NCBI GenBank assembly: GCA_022606425.2
Contig: JAHDVF020001364.1
Span: forward strand, 992,001-1,056,000
Origin: Lepidostoma basale
Lineage: Eukaryota > Arthropoda > Insecta > Trichoptera > Lepidostomatidae
Direction of reading: 5' to 3'
DNA length: 64,000 bases
Shown: in pieces, positions 1 to 9,605 of the stretch
Layout of the letters: every line of letters begins with the position of its first letter
Position numbering within the stretch: position 1 is the stretch's first letter
The notes under the pieces: model-generated
What the model was told of the DNA's origin: nothing
What the model saw: only the letters and a program-made list of their open reading frames with translations
The model's database searches: none
Position numbers and translations under genes: made by a program

Positions 1-39
1 TCATTATCGTCTCTGTAATCCACCAAAGTTTAAGTTATC

Positions 40-83
40 GGATATGAATGGATCACGTTGTCGCGGAAGACCGAAGAAAACGT
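40..83 (+). mobile_element. LA LINE, 5' piece of a SINE-split copy
   Basis: The peptide NGSRCRGRPKKT matches the GRPRKTWHDQ region of LA. The copy stops inside the KKT codons, where SINE S1 starts, and resumes at 428 with the HDQ part. Confidence 0.6.
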
Positions 84-427
84 CCTTTGTGGCAGAGTTT
101 TAAGAGCTCTGACTGCCATACCGAAGGTTTCGGATTCGATTCCCGGAGATGGCAGTGTGATTTTCACACGATGGCGATAGATTAGCTACCTATCACATAT
201 CATGAGAATCAATATAATAACTAAAAACAAATTGTGTACAGTAATTGGGTTCAAACGACCTGTTGGTTTGTGATATCCTTGCAATTGATATATATTAAAT
301 ATAAATTCCGGATGGATAGGGAACAGGCCTTGGAAGTGCATGAGCGAGGCTGACGAAAGGGCGAGGCTGCGCCCTTTAACAGCTTCGGGTATGTGGTGGG
401 AACCCCCTTCTCTGTTGTATAATAAAA
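84..427 (+). mobile_element. tRNA-derived SINE S1, near full length
   Basis: The head has a Pol III A box (TGGCAGAGTTTTAAGAG) and a B box (GGATTCGATTCC), as in tRNA genes. A body with TAGATTAGCTACCTATCACA follows, then GGGTTCAAACGACCTGTTG, then a distal part (GCTGACGAAAGGGC to GGTATGTGGTGGGAACC). Other copies lie at 9034, 14484, 15655 (minus), 24035 and 27192, with distal fragments at 2785 and 42405. This copy interrupts an LA LINE. The head no longer folds as a perfect tRNA, so it is not a tRNA gene. Confidence 0.8.
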
Positions 428-552
428 GGACATGGCATGACCAAATAAATTAAATTTTAAAGACCGTACATTTTGGAAGTCGGAAGAATCAACATGCGTA
501 TGACTTGTTTTTTTATTGTGGAAAAAGCTATATAGGTTTTTCAGGATAGAAA
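428..552 (+). mobile_element. LA LINE, 3' piece of the same split copy
   Basis: ACATGGCATGACCAAATAAA and the following GTCGGAAGAATCAAC match the LA end between WHDQIN and the RNRRAC motif. It decays after about 550 without a recognisable GTTA tail. Confidence 0.55.
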
Positions 553-1142
553 AGCTCCTTGATCCTGGTCGTTTTGCTCATAGGCAGTCTGATTCGCCCA
601 ACCTAACCAGATCAGTCCGAATATTATGCACTAGGCGCTGCCTAGGCCTTCCTAGTAGTCTAACTCTGGTTGGTCTAGACGCGTACAGGGTCTTGATTGC
701 TCTGGTCTCGGTATGTGATGCCTAATCCATGCTAGGCTACTGCCACACAAGGTGCTCGTTAAAAGGGGCTGCTGGTTCATTGTACGGATATCTTGGTTAC
801 TCCTATGCCTCCAAGTTCCCGCTGCAACACCAGGTCTGGGTACCATGATCATTCGTAGGATCCTATTCTCAAATCAGTAGATTCTATGTTGTTCTCTATC
901 CCTATCTATCTCTATCTTGTCCATGACTCTCTCACACCTTTTTATCTTCACTTTCAAAAGCAAAAATTGTAAAACAAAAAGAAACGAAAACATGTTAAGA
1001 GGATTTTTTCAATCCATTAAATTAGTAACCCATGAGCTAGTACTAAAAAAAATAATGAAAAACAATTGACCCACTTCTCAAAAAGGTTCGTCATCACTGC
1101 TCTAGAAAAAGATAAGGATGATGTTAAGGTCAAATAACTTAC
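553..1142. other. No recognised feature (intron sequence)
   Basis: AT-rich sequence immediately downstream, in the gene's sense, of the Ig exon donor. I see no repeat, RNA gene or coding signal. Short open frames here lack splice context. Confidence 0.5.
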
Positions 1143-1292
1143 CCAAAGCGAAGCCATCCTTGGCCCACTGGACTTGTCCGGCCAAGTTGGAGATCTCGCA
1201 TTCGAGGATAGCTTCTCCGCCTTCCAAAACCTTGGCATTCTTTGGCTTCACCCTGAACGACTGCTGTTGCGCTGTGGCAACCACTAACACCC
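1143..1292 (-). CDS. Internal exon: signal-peptide end plus first half of Ig domain, nephrin/Neph-like adhesion protein
   Basis: Read on the minus strand, a pyrimidine-rich tract ending in CAG precedes the exon and a consensus GTAAGT donor follows it. The 150-bp exon begins with two bases of a split codon and ends with one base of the next, so it is a symmetric 1-1 exon, usual for Ig-domain genes. It encodes about 49 residues: a hydrophobic GVLVVATA that looks like the end of a signal peptide, then QQSFRVKPKNAKVLEGGEA, the first Ig cysteine in LECEIS, and VQWAKDGFALG with the core tryptophan. The VQW(T/A)KDGFALG motif is typical of the first Ig domain of nephrin and Neph proteins (insect sns, hibris, kirre, roughest), cell-surface molecules used in myoblast fusion, nephrocyte slit diaphragms and eye patterning. 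The next exon should lie below position 1 and exon 1 above 1292. Which paralog it is cannot be decided from 49 residues. Confidence 0.82.
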
Positions 1293-1379
1293 CTGGAAAA
1301 AGGAAAAAATACAAGTGAGAACAATGATAACGTCTAAATACAAGGCATATTCAGGTCATATGATCAAGGGAATCATTTG

Positions 1380-1720
1380 GGGTGATATTTCGAGATGTGG
1401 TTCTGGCGGCGAATGCTGCGTTTACCTTGGACGGTAATAAGAACAAACCGGTCGATCATTGACAGGCAGAGTATCAGGGTATTTTATTTATTAAGTATTT
1501 TGGGCACACAGCGCGGATAGATCAGAACAACTTTGAAAAGCTCATCATCATGGGAAAAGCGGAGGGAAAGCCAAAACAAGGACACCAACCAAGCCAATCA
1601 AATCAGGATGTTGACTAGTCCTCTCATTAACTGCAGCCTGGACACTGGCGGGTGACAGGAGCGCATGAAGTGCCATGGTGGAAACGACCCCCAATCAAGA
1701 GAAAATTAGGGGGGGAAATA
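1380..1720 (+). mobile_element. LI LINE remnant (RTE-like 3' end)
   Basis: It aligns by eye with 52940-53245 through shared phrases such as CCTTGGACGGTAATAAGAAC, GAAAAGCTCATCATCATGGG and GGAGCGCATGAAGTGCCATG. The second copy reads PWTARRTNQSI, an RTE-type C-terminal sequence. This copy has several frameshifts. Confidence 0.55.
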
Positions 1721-1924
1721 TGAATTTCTGCACTAGATCGTTGAGGGCAACATATAGGGTCGACGAGATATTGGTAAGAGGTAAATCTTCTGGCTACACA
1801 ATATAAGAAACTGGCATGGCTTGGGGAGGGTCGAGGATCTGTTTCGAGCTGCCAGGGGCAGAGACGTCTACTCTCAGGTGATGGTTAACGTTAGAGAGAT
1901 CTGACATGACACCAATTGAAGAGT

Positions 1925-2069
1925 AGAGAGATAACGTCGTTTTCCATGGCAGGCGAAAAGGCCAATCTGAGAACAAGTCGTTAGGCGCAAATGGCTATGG
2001 ATCAGTCACCCTGAGACGGAACCAGTCTGCATCGCTTAAAGAACTAGACTCTTCCACCTGTGGATTCAA

Positions 2070-2142
<73 letters not shown>

Positions 2143-2295
2143 AGAGCCACCTGGAGAAAAACACTGCAGGATGAGATTAAGGCGTCAGGATTCACGTGGA
2201 ATGGTGTTAAGCATTAGGCATGAGATATAGTCGAGTGAGAAGAAACCTTGAAGCTCTATGCACTAAGGAGGTGTTATAGAACAAGAAGAAGGGAA
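1925..2295 (+). mobile_element. LD LINE 3' end with internal AG microsatellite
   Basis: CCATGGCAGGCGAAAAGGCC through GGAGGTGTTATAGAACAAG parallels the better copy at 46803-47135 (GGCAGGCGAAAAGCGAAATT to GGAGGTGTGACAGGACAAAA, then AAG repeats). The 46803 copy carries GKRKRGRPT followed by tryptophan-rich C-terminal motifs. Here that coding segment is replaced by about 70 bp of AG dinucleotides. Confidence 0.65.
2071..2139. repeat. (AG)n microsatellite
   Basis: An almost pure AG dinucleotide run sits inside the LD remnant, replacing the purine-rich GRP-motif codons. Confidence 0.95.
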
Positions 2296-2303
2296 GAAAA
2301 TGA

Positions 2304-2885
2304 TAAACTAACCACCTAACCATCACGTCGTCTTTACGAAGGGGTAGGAGAAAATAATTTAACACCACAATGTTCTTTCCTGACAAGCTCCTCTCGGTTC
2401 CTCAACAATCACACATCGTGACATGCACGCACGTCGATTTTCTCCGAATCTTCAGATTGAAGTTGACATTTAATATATTTGATTGATTTCATATCGCCAC
2501 GTTTCCCTCGCTTTTTCTCTATTCCTTAATACGTCCACGGCGTTTACATGTTCTATATTTATCAATATTTCTTCATGTATTCTTTGCATGTGTCCAAATC
2601 ATCTTAACGTTAATTTTTATGTTTATTTATAACACTTTTAATCGCACTGCATTCACTTCTTGTATTTGCATTTGACATTCTATTACACATAGATTAACCA
2701 CACAATCGACAAAGAGATTTCATTTCTACTGCTTTTATTCTACTTTCATCCTTCTTTTGCTAATTCCATGCTTCATTATCATACAGCATGGTCAGAAAAG
2801 TGGGTTCCCACCACATACCCGAGGTTGTTATAGGACGCAGCGTCGCCCTTTCGTCACATAAGCGTCGGCACAATAACACCATATG
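2304..2885 (-). mobile_element. LA LINE 3' end, split by an S1 SINE fragment
   Basis: It begins with AACTAACCACCTAACCATCA, the reverse of the GTTA tail and GACGGCGTGATGGTT end. It runs back through the WHDQIN and RWFGHMER regions to CATAAGCGTCGGCACAATAA (PTLMYGSE region). The copy is heavily mutated and interrupted at about 2785-2857. Confidence 0.75.
2785..2857 (-). mobile_element. S1 SINE distal fragment
   Basis: GTGGGTTCCCACCACATACC and the following CGCCCTTTCGTCA are the reverse complement of the distal end of the S1 copy at 354-410. LA sequence lies on both sides. Confidence 0.6.
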
Positions 2886-3302
2886 TAGAATATTTACATT
2901 AAAAGTAAATACAAAGAACCGGTTAGAGGCATTTGAAATGTGGCTTCACCGAAGAATGTTCAGGATCACATGGACAGACAGAGTGACGAAAACAGAAGTC
3001 CTGAATCGTGCAGGAGTAAATAGAGAGCTGCTGACATTGATCTAAGTCCGCAAGATTTCATATCTGAGTCACGTTCTACGAGGGGAAAAATATCGCCTGC
3101 TGCATCTAATTTTTAAGGGAAAAATAGAGGGCCGCAGGGGAGCAGGAAGAAGGCAGATCTCTTGGCTGCGTAATGTGAGGGAATGGACGGGAATCGGAAC
3201 TGTGGAGGAGCTATTCCGGACAGCGCAGGATAGGGAAGAGTTTACCGGAGTGATCGCCAACGTCGGGGGGACCTGACAGGGCACTTTAAGAAGAAGAAGA
3301 TA
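2886..3302 (+). mobile_element. LB LINE 3' end with (AAG)n tail
   Basis: The translation shows FEMWLHRRMFRITWTDRVTK, TEVLNRAGVNRELL and later GRRQISWLRNVREWTGI, the conserved C-terminal part of LB reverse transcriptase proteins. It ends in CACTTTAAGAAGAAGAAGA. One stop codon and a frameshift make it a pseudogene. Confidence 0.8.
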
Positions 3303-3555
3303 GAATATTTCCATTTAAAAAAGTGGTCACTCTTACTGTTCCATATCGTATTTTTGTTTGAACGCCGCTTTAGAATGGGTAAAGTGAAGTCACTTTGTCG
3401 TAATGTATGGAAAAGTGTACTGGCGCTGTGTGTAACTAAAACAAACCGAGCCAATCTCTCTGTGTCCACTACATTTTTCATTTCACCGCAGCATCTCCAA
3501 CACAGTGATGGCCGCAGAGAAGTGGAAGATAGAATTAGATTATGAATTAATAAAT
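3303..3555. other. No recognised feature
   Basis: Spacer between the LB and LA copies. It holds a short open frame with no similarity I recognise. Confidence 0.4.
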
Positions 3556-4012
3556 TTTAAACCCTAATGTATAGAAACGAAACATGGAACTGGCAGAAGA
3601 AGGAAGAGAGCAGAATAAATGTGGTAGAAATGAGGTCCCTAAGACGTATGTGTGGTAGAACGATGTACGAAAGAATCTCAAATCTGATATTAGAAAGGAA
3701 TGTAGAGCAAAAGAAGGTATCAAGAACAAAATTTTGAAAGGATCGCTTCGTTGGTTCGGACATATGGAGCGCATGGGTGAAGAAAAAATGGTTAAAAAAG
3801 TATACGTTAACTACAAATGGAATACGGAGTCGAGGTAGACCGAGAAAAACATGGCATGACCAAATTAATCTAATTTTAAAGGTTGGTCATGTTAGAAGTC
3901 GAAAGAATCGACGTGCGTGTATGACTCGCTGTATGAATGTGGAGGAAGCTAGAGAGGTGTGTCAGGATAGAGTAGTGTGGCGGTCCATTCTATCTGCCAA
4001 ACTTTTGCCGGT
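3556..4012 (+). mobile_element. LA LINE 3' end
   Basis: Peptide pieces RSLRRMCGRTMYERISN, GSLRWFGHMERMGEE, RGRPRKTWHDQI and VCQDRVVWRSILSA occur in order. Frameshifts separate the first half from the second, and the GTTA tail is replaced by AAACTTTTGCCGG. Confidence 0.85.
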
Positions 4013-4071
4013 TTATTTGTTTGTAGTATTTCCTATCATACTCGTATATTAAAATAAAACCAACAAATCAA

Positions 4072-4262
4072 GTTAACTAACCATCAAGCCGTCTCCGAAA
4101 CAGTAGGCAGAAATAAAGGACCGCCACTCTGTTATTTCCTGACATACATCTCTCGAATCCTTTACATTCATACATCGTGTCATGCATACACGTCGACTTC
4201 TACGACTCCTCCAACGCCTCCGGAGAGACGGCGTGATGGTTAGTTAGTTGGTTAGTTATTTG
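4072..4262. mobile_element. Inverted pair of LA 3' tails
   Basis: The left part, to about 4216, reads the LA tail on the minus strand (TTAACTAACCATCAAGCCGT). The right 45 bp reads it on the plus strand (GGAGAGACGGCGTGATGGTT, then AGTTAGTTGG). The unit therefore has terminal inverted repeats made of two LINE ends. Confidence 0.7.
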
Positions 4263-4451
4263 AATCGTAAATTAAACATGTGTTGTGTATTGAATATCAC
4301 TATAAAAGGACGTGCCGACAAAAACGAAAAGAGTGAAAAAATATAACAATTGTTATTTATAATATAAATAAAGTAAAAATATATAAAAGTTTTACATATT
4401 TTTTTCGTTATTAAAAGATTTTGGGATCTTGGGAAAATCTGTCTTACTCGT

Positions 4452-4557
4452 CTTTCTTGACCAACGTTTCGGAGACCGATGCAGTCTCCATCTTCATTAA
4501 GATCTCCCTAAAGATGAAGACTGCAACGATCTCAGAAAAAAAAGCCGAGTCCCCGGG
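4452..4557. ncRNA. Head-to-head hammerhead-like pair (GGAGAC family)
   Basis: On the minus strand (4452-4500) a TGAAGA box, stem GGAGAC with GTCTCC, GAAAC, and a GTTGGTC site occur in hammerhead order. On the plus strand (4501-4555) a decayed second copy reads AAAGATGAAGACTGCAACGA followed by a damaged GAAA box. Both resemble 14622-14672. They are likely remnants. Confidence 0.5.
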
Positions 4558-4589
4558 TTTTTTTAAGATAAAAAAAAAAACACTTTTTT

Positions 4590-5285
4590 TTTAATCTAAC
4601 AACAATGATTTAAATTAATGATATTAGAATTTCTTTTACATTCTTCAATATGAACAGAAAATACCTCATTATTATGAAGAAGGGAACTGGTCGTTTTCAG
4701 GCTCGAACCCAAGTCCCCTGGATCAGGAGCCAAGCTCCTAGACCAGAGGTCAGCAAAGTGCGGCTCTTTAACCTCTTAATTGCGGATCCGGCACAAATGT
4801 TAAAGGACGGGCGCGCAAGACGCGCCGATGGTATCGGCGGGTGACGACTGCGGGGTGCGCGGTGCGAGAGAGACTCTTCTCGCGGTTCAATAAGTCTGGT
4901 TGGCGTTGGATAGCAGTCAACTCACCAGTCGCTTTGATAAGGTCATGGTGGTCAGCGCTTGTCGTGTTTGCAAGTCGCGCACGTGTTACAAGGGTTTTTT
5001 TTTTCCATGATTTTTGAATAATATGTCTCATTATGGATTCCTTAATTATATATTATTTTTTTATCAATGAATAAAATGTTTATTATATATGATATCAAGT
5101 TTTATTCTGCGTAAGTACCTGTAATTTAAAAAAGTGCTGAAATTATAATAAATGTTTGCTAATCTAGAAGCTAATAAACAGAATTGTCTCTTATTTTTTT
5201 TAAATCGTTGTAATGTACATATTTGGCTCTTTGGCAAATAAGTTTGCCGACCTCTGTCCTAGACCACCACCCGATTACACATTGC
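4590..5285 (-). mobile_element. tRNA-like SINE S2, split by a hAT element
   Basis: On the minus strand an A-box-like GGTGGTCTAG start (at 5257-5275) continues at 4743 downward with a GCTTGGCTCC arm and the B box GGGTTCGAGCC. The body then matches 13905-14106 (GAAGAATGTAAAAGAAATTC). A hAT-type insertion at 4744-5256 separates the two pieces. Confidence 0.75.
4744..5256. mobile_element. Non-autonomous hAT element (MITE) with 8-bp TSD
   Basis: The ends CAGAGGTCAGCAAAGTGCGG and (reverse complement of the right end) CAGAGGTCGGCAAAC form terminal inverted repeats of the hAT CAGRGGTCGGCAAA type. TCCTAGAC is repeated exactly at 4736-4743 and 5257-5264. No transposase frame is present in the 513 bp. 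Removing the element and one repeat restores SINE S2. Confidence 0.9.
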
Positions 5286-5327
5286 TACCAACCGTGAAAA
5301 TCTACGCGTTTATTTAAATTATTTCGG

Positions 5328-5615
5328 TTAGATGGTTTGGACATATGGAACGAATGCATGAGAGTAGAATGGTCAAAAAGTTGTACACAAGCAGCGTGAG
5401 TGGAAAAAGAAGCCGAAAAAGCATGACATGACCAAATTAATCAATGACTAAAACGCGGCCACATTCAAAGTCGGAATTTTCAACGTGCGTGCATGGTACG
5501 ATGTATGAATGTAGAGGAATCCCGAGAGGTATGCTAGGACAGAGCATTGTGGCGATCCATCCTCTCTGCCTACCTCGAGGGCAAAATGGCGTGATGGTTA
5601 GTTAGTTAGTTTTAT
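5328..5615 (+). mobile_element. LA LINE 3' end with GTTA tail
   Basis: RWFGHMERMHESRMVKKLY is followed by degenerate copies of the later LA motifs and by GGCGTGATGGTTAGTTAGTT. Confidence 0.8.
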
Positions 5616-5617
5616 TT

Positions 5618-5960
5618 CGGTTAGAAAGTTTCCGGCCGCCACTGTACCGGCCGCCCAATGAAATAGCGCCGTTCGCCCACCTGTGACGTCACAGGATTTG
5701 CGGTCCCACGTTGGGTGCCCGGAGCGCCACTGCCGCGGTCCTCCCAGCCGCCATTGTGCCGCCCCAGATGTAATGCCGGTCCGACGGGAGGATGGCAAAC
5801 TTTCCCGAAACGTATTTACACTCGAGACCACTCGACGGATAAATCGGCCCCCGGATGGAGTATTTAACATCTTCCCCTGTAATTGATTGGCTCCGATGAC
5901 GTCCGGAAATATCCGGAAGCGGATATATCACCGAATTTGTAAGCGACCTATTTTTTTCTT
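5618..5960. other. CpG-rich island of unknown function
   Basis: GC- and CpG-rich sequence unlike its surroundings. It includes the palindromic CRE-like TGTGACGTCACA near 5681 and several GCCGCC and TCCGG motifs. No open frame here resembles a protein I know. It could be a regulatory element or promoter-proximal region of the Ig gene, but nothing proves this. Confidence 0.35.
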
Positions 5961-5994
5961 CTACGTGCCATGGTAAGCTATAAAAGATCTTGTA

Positions 5995-6650
5995 GGGATG
6001 GTCCTAACATAACCAAGTCTCTACTCATTTATTGTTTCTGGGTCATGTGATCTTCTTCTTCTTCTTTTTGTCCTGTCACACCTCCGTGGTACATAGGGCC
6101 TCAAGGAACCTTCTCCACCCGACTCTATCGCATGCCTGATGCCTAACATCATCCCAAGTGAGGCCTGCTGCCTTAACCACTTCTCCAGGTGGCTCTAGAT
6201 CTACCTCGCTTTCTCTTTCCCCCCATAGGGGACCAGTCTAGTGCACCCTGAGCGATGCAGGCTGGGTTCCGTCTCAGAGTGTGACCGATCTACTGCCATT
6301 TGCGTCTAGCGACTTGTTCTCTAATTGGATTTTCGCCTGCCATGGTCCAGAGGACGGCATTTGACACTGTTTGGGGCCAATAGATTTTAAATATTGAGCG
6401 AAGGCACCTATTTATATGGGTCATGTGATAAGGGGAGAAAAATACCACCTCCTTCGACTGATATTAATGGGTAAAGTGGAAGGACATCGGGGAGTTGATG
6501 GAAGGCAGCTGTCCTGGCTGAGGAACATCAAAGAGTGGACAGGAATAACAAGAGTTCGGAACCAGTTCCAAGTGGCGCAGGATAGAGATGCCTTTGATTG
6601 CCAACGTTGGGGGGAGCTGACACGGCACCGAAAGAAGAAGAAACAATGAT
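5995..6650 (+). mobile_element. LB LINE 3' end, split by an LD insertion
   Basis: LB motifs GHVIRGEKYHLLRLILMGKV and SWLRNIKEWTGITRV are present at 6416-6600, with the end GGCACCGAAAGAAGAAGAAA. The region before 6050 reads TTCTGGGTCATGTGA, the same codons, because the LD insertion duplicated them. Confidence 0.8.
6051..6417 (-). mobile_element. LD LINE 3' end inserted in LB, 11-bp TSD
   Basis: It begins with TCTTCTTCTTCTTC (reversed AAG tail) and TGTCCTGTCACACCTCCGTG, then runs to GCCATGGTCCAGAGGACGGC, the reverse of 46803-47135. GGGTCATGTGA occurs at 6040-6050 and 6418-6428 as a target-site duplication. Confidence 0.85.
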
Positions 6651-6699
6651 GTAAAACTCCATATTAAATAGTTAATACAAATGAAAACGTCGGTTTTTC

Positions 6700-7078
6700 A
6701 CTAACTAACTAACCATTACGCCGGTTCTCTGGAGGGGTAGGCAGAGAATATAAACCACCATACCGTTTTATCTTGACATACCTTTCTAGATTCCTCCACA
6801 TTTATACATCATAACATGCACACTCGTCGATTTTTCCGACTTCAAATGTGGCCACCTTTCAGAATTTCATTAATTTAGTCATGCCAAGCTTTCCATGATC
6901 TTCCACGGTTTCTATTTTCACTCGCATTGCTTGATTACAACATTTTAACCATTCTTCTCTCGACCATTCACTCCATATGTCCAAACCATCTCAGGGATCC
7001 TTTTTTTAATTTTACTTATGATACAATCATCTGCCTTACGTTTCTTCCTTATTTCAAATTTAAATAAAATATTATATT
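6700..7078 (-). mobile_element. LA LINE 3' end
   Basis: CACTAACTAACTAACCATTA is the reversed GTTA tail. Reversed LA motifs follow up to CCTTACGTTTCTTCC. Several indels are present. Confidence 0.75.
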
Positions 7079-7082
7079 CGTG

Positions 7083-7272
7083 TCAAACCGAGGAAAACAT
7101 GGATGACCAAATTAATCAAATTTTAAAGGTGGTCATGTTAGAAGTCGGAAGAATCGAAGTGCGTGTATGACTCGCTGTATGAATATCGAGGAATCTAGAG
7201 AGGTGTCAGGATAGAGTAGTGTGGCGGTCCATTCTCTCTGCCTACCCCTACGGGGAAACGGCGTGATGGTTT
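7083..7272 (+). mobile_element. LA LINE 3' end
   Basis: Short copy beginning within RGRPRKTW and ending CGGGGAAACGGCGTGATGGT, with no clean GTTA repeats. Confidence 0.75.
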
Positions 7273-7274
7273 AT

Positions 7275-7920
7275 TGTTGTTGTTATATTCAATTATAATA
7301 CAATTATTTTTTATAACTATAAGTTTTACTATAATTATTATCTTGAATTATCTAGTTTTATCTTACAGAAATAAGTGTAAATTCAAACATTGTTTTATAC
7401 TTTATCTGAAACATGTTGGACACTACACGCCCTTCATCCGTGCATTTTTTTTAACTATTCCAGATTTCCAATCCAAAGCAGTGATCATATCATTTTTTTG
7501 ATCACGATTATTTCACTATTTTGTTCACGATACTTTAATCCAATCTGACAACAATCGTTCTCCGGCTATCACGGTCTTCACGAAAGAGCGTCAAATGGAG
7601 AAATGATGTCCATCACACATTACCAACAGTTTAACTTTCTCTACCAGCCTTTCCCCTAAATCCCACCCCCGAAACACAATCGATACACCCCCCCATCAAT
7701 TACAGACTTCTAGGAGTTTAACCGGGGGTCGTGAAAATTACTACCCTGCGAATCCTATTGCCACATTCCGATCGACTATTGCGACCATAATTCTCCGCAA
7801 ACACCACTTCGGATGGCACTTTGTACAATTCCGACTAAGCGAGTGCACTGTGAATATAAAAACCAAATACGAGTCGTGAAATATAGTACAATCATGTAGG
7901 CTTGCAATATAATATATAAG
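7275..7920. other. No recognised feature; part moderately GC-rich
   Basis: The first 225 bp is AT-rich. About 7560-7860 is richer in GC, with C runs and CpG, without a convincing coding frame. It could be unique intronic sequence. Confidence 0.4.
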
Positions 7921-7921
7921 A

Positions 7922-8458
7922 AACTAACTAGCTAACTAACCATCACACCGTCTCCCGAATCGGTAGGCAGAAGGAAGGGACTGCCACACTTTACTTTCAT
8001 GACATATTTCACTCGCTTCCTTAACATTCATACATCGTGTCATGCACGCGCGTCGATTTCTCTGATTCCTCATATGGCCGACAAATAATATTTTATTTAT
8101 TTAATCGTGCCACGTTTTCCTCGGTATTCCTCTATTTCTGGTTCCATTTACATCGTTAACATATAATTTTTTTAACATTATTTCTTCATTCATTCTCTCC
8201 ATATGTCCAAACCATCTTAATGATCCTTTCATTATTTTGTTCATAACACCATCATTCGCACCGCATTCACTTCTTATATTGTCATTCGACACTCTATCAT
8301 ACACAGAGTATTCACATATTCGTCTAAGAGATCTCATTTCTACTGCATTTATTCTACTTACATCCATTCTTTGCCAGTTCCATGCTTCGCTTCCATACAT
8401 AAGGGTCGGTAGAAGAACACCATTGTACACTGCCAATCTAGCTTTTTTGGATAGGTTT
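7922..8458 (-). mobile_element. LA LINE 3' end with 111-codon open frame
   Basis: The frame at 8101-8436 encodes MAVYNGVLLPTLMYGSEAWN, then SLRRICEYSVYDRVSN, GSLRWFGHMERMNEE and PRKTWHD. The first stop falls after KTWHD; the remaining tail is decayed but ends with the reversed GTTA repeats. About 530 bp is a typical 5'-truncated length here. Confidence 0.85.
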
Positions 8459-8554
8459 TAAAAACCAAGTACGTGTCACAAAACACAGTAGCATCACACT
8501 CGATTACAATATAATATATGTATTGTTTATAATTAAATGTATGTATTGTAACAT

Positions 8555-8665
8555 ACCAACGATAATCTTAACCTGAAACGCCGCCAAAGAATGGTTAAAT
8601 GCTATTTATGGTCAATTCTACTTACAGAAGAAAGAATAAATGTGGTGGAGATGAGGTCCCAACAC
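8555..8665 (+). mobile_element. LB and LA fragments
   Basis: 8570-8605 (GATAATCTTAACCTGAAACG) matches LB. 8617-8662 (AGAAAGAATAAATGTGGTGG, AGATGAGGTCCC) matches LA. Both are too short to characterise further. Confidence 0.5.
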
Positions 8666-8919
8666 AACACCAAAAGAAAATGGTTGAATTTTTAATAATG
8701 ATTCTTCTTCTAATTTTCCTTTTAATATATTAGATAATAACAGAAAATATGTATTCCGTATGAAGTGCCACTGTCCCTTTTGTTGCTACTAGTGCTCCTG
8801 GTATTCCGCCTACAACGCCTTCAAGATCGTCCAACAGAGCTTGCATTGTATCCTTTCTGAACATAATATATACCAACGGAGATCTTTAAGAACAAAAATC
8901 TATTTAATATAAGAAAGAT

Positions 8920-9450
8920 AGATGTTTGGAAAATCTGTGTATGATAGAGTGTTGAATGCAAAAATAGGAAGTGAATGAAGTAGCAATAAAAGTATTAGGA
9001 ACAAAATCATGAAAAGAACAATAAGATGACGATATTCGTGGCAGAGTGGTAAGAGCTCTGACTGCCATACCGAAGGTCCCGGGTTCGATTCCCGTCGATG
9101 GCAGTGTGATTGTCACACTATCTTTGGTCTGGTGTAGAATTCTCGTGACAATTAAATGACGATAGATTAGCTACCTATTACATGTCACGAGAATCAATAC
9201 ATCAGCTTAAAACAAATTTTATACAGTAATTGGGTTCAAACGACCTGTTGTATGCGCAAAACAAATGGTTTGAACACCAAGAAAGAATAAAAATAAAAAA
9301 AATTGTTAAAAAATAATATATTAACGATGTTAACGGAACGAGAAATAGAGAAGACGAATAATGTTGAGGAACCGAGAGAAGCATGTCAAGAAAGAAAAGT
9401 GTGGCAGTTTATTATTTCTGCCTACTCCTTCGGGGAGACGGCGTGATAAA
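8920..9450 (+). mobile_element. LA LINE 3' end, split by SINE S1
   Basis: The left piece (TATGATAGAGTGTTGAATGC) and the right piece from 9261 to CTTCGGGGAGACGGCGTGAT together cover the last third of LA. The right piece has lost most of the RNRRAC region. Confidence 0.7.
9034..9260 (+). mobile_element. tRNA-derived SINE S1 with intact A and B boxes
   Basis: Best-preserved head: A box GTGGCAGAGTGGTAAGAGC, B box GGGTTCGATTCCC, then TGGCAGTGTGATTGTCACAC, TAGATTAGCTACCTATTACA and GGGTTCAAACGACCTGTTG. The copy lies inside LA. Confidence 0.85.
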
Positions 9451-9605
9451 TAAAAACAATTTGGAAGTAAAACATAAGCGAAATCCTGCAGAACACATGA
9501 AAATAATGCAGCCAAACATTGCCAGCTTGTTTACTATAAAACGAAATGCAGTGTATCTGTGTTGGAAATAAAATTTATCAACAGATATGGTACATGAAGA
9601 ATACA

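Noticed and set aside
1995..2195. Protein with a Ser-Leu repeat
   Set aside because: The repeat is just the AG microsatellite read on the minus strand.
5683..5931. Protein-coding exon in the CpG-rich island
   Set aside because: Open frames occur on both strands, as expected from GC-rich sequence, with no splice sites or recognisable domain.
9034..9110. Functional tRNA gene
   Set aside because: A and B boxes are good, but the segment continues into a repeated body and recurs several times; it is the head of SINE S1, without a proper acceptor stem.
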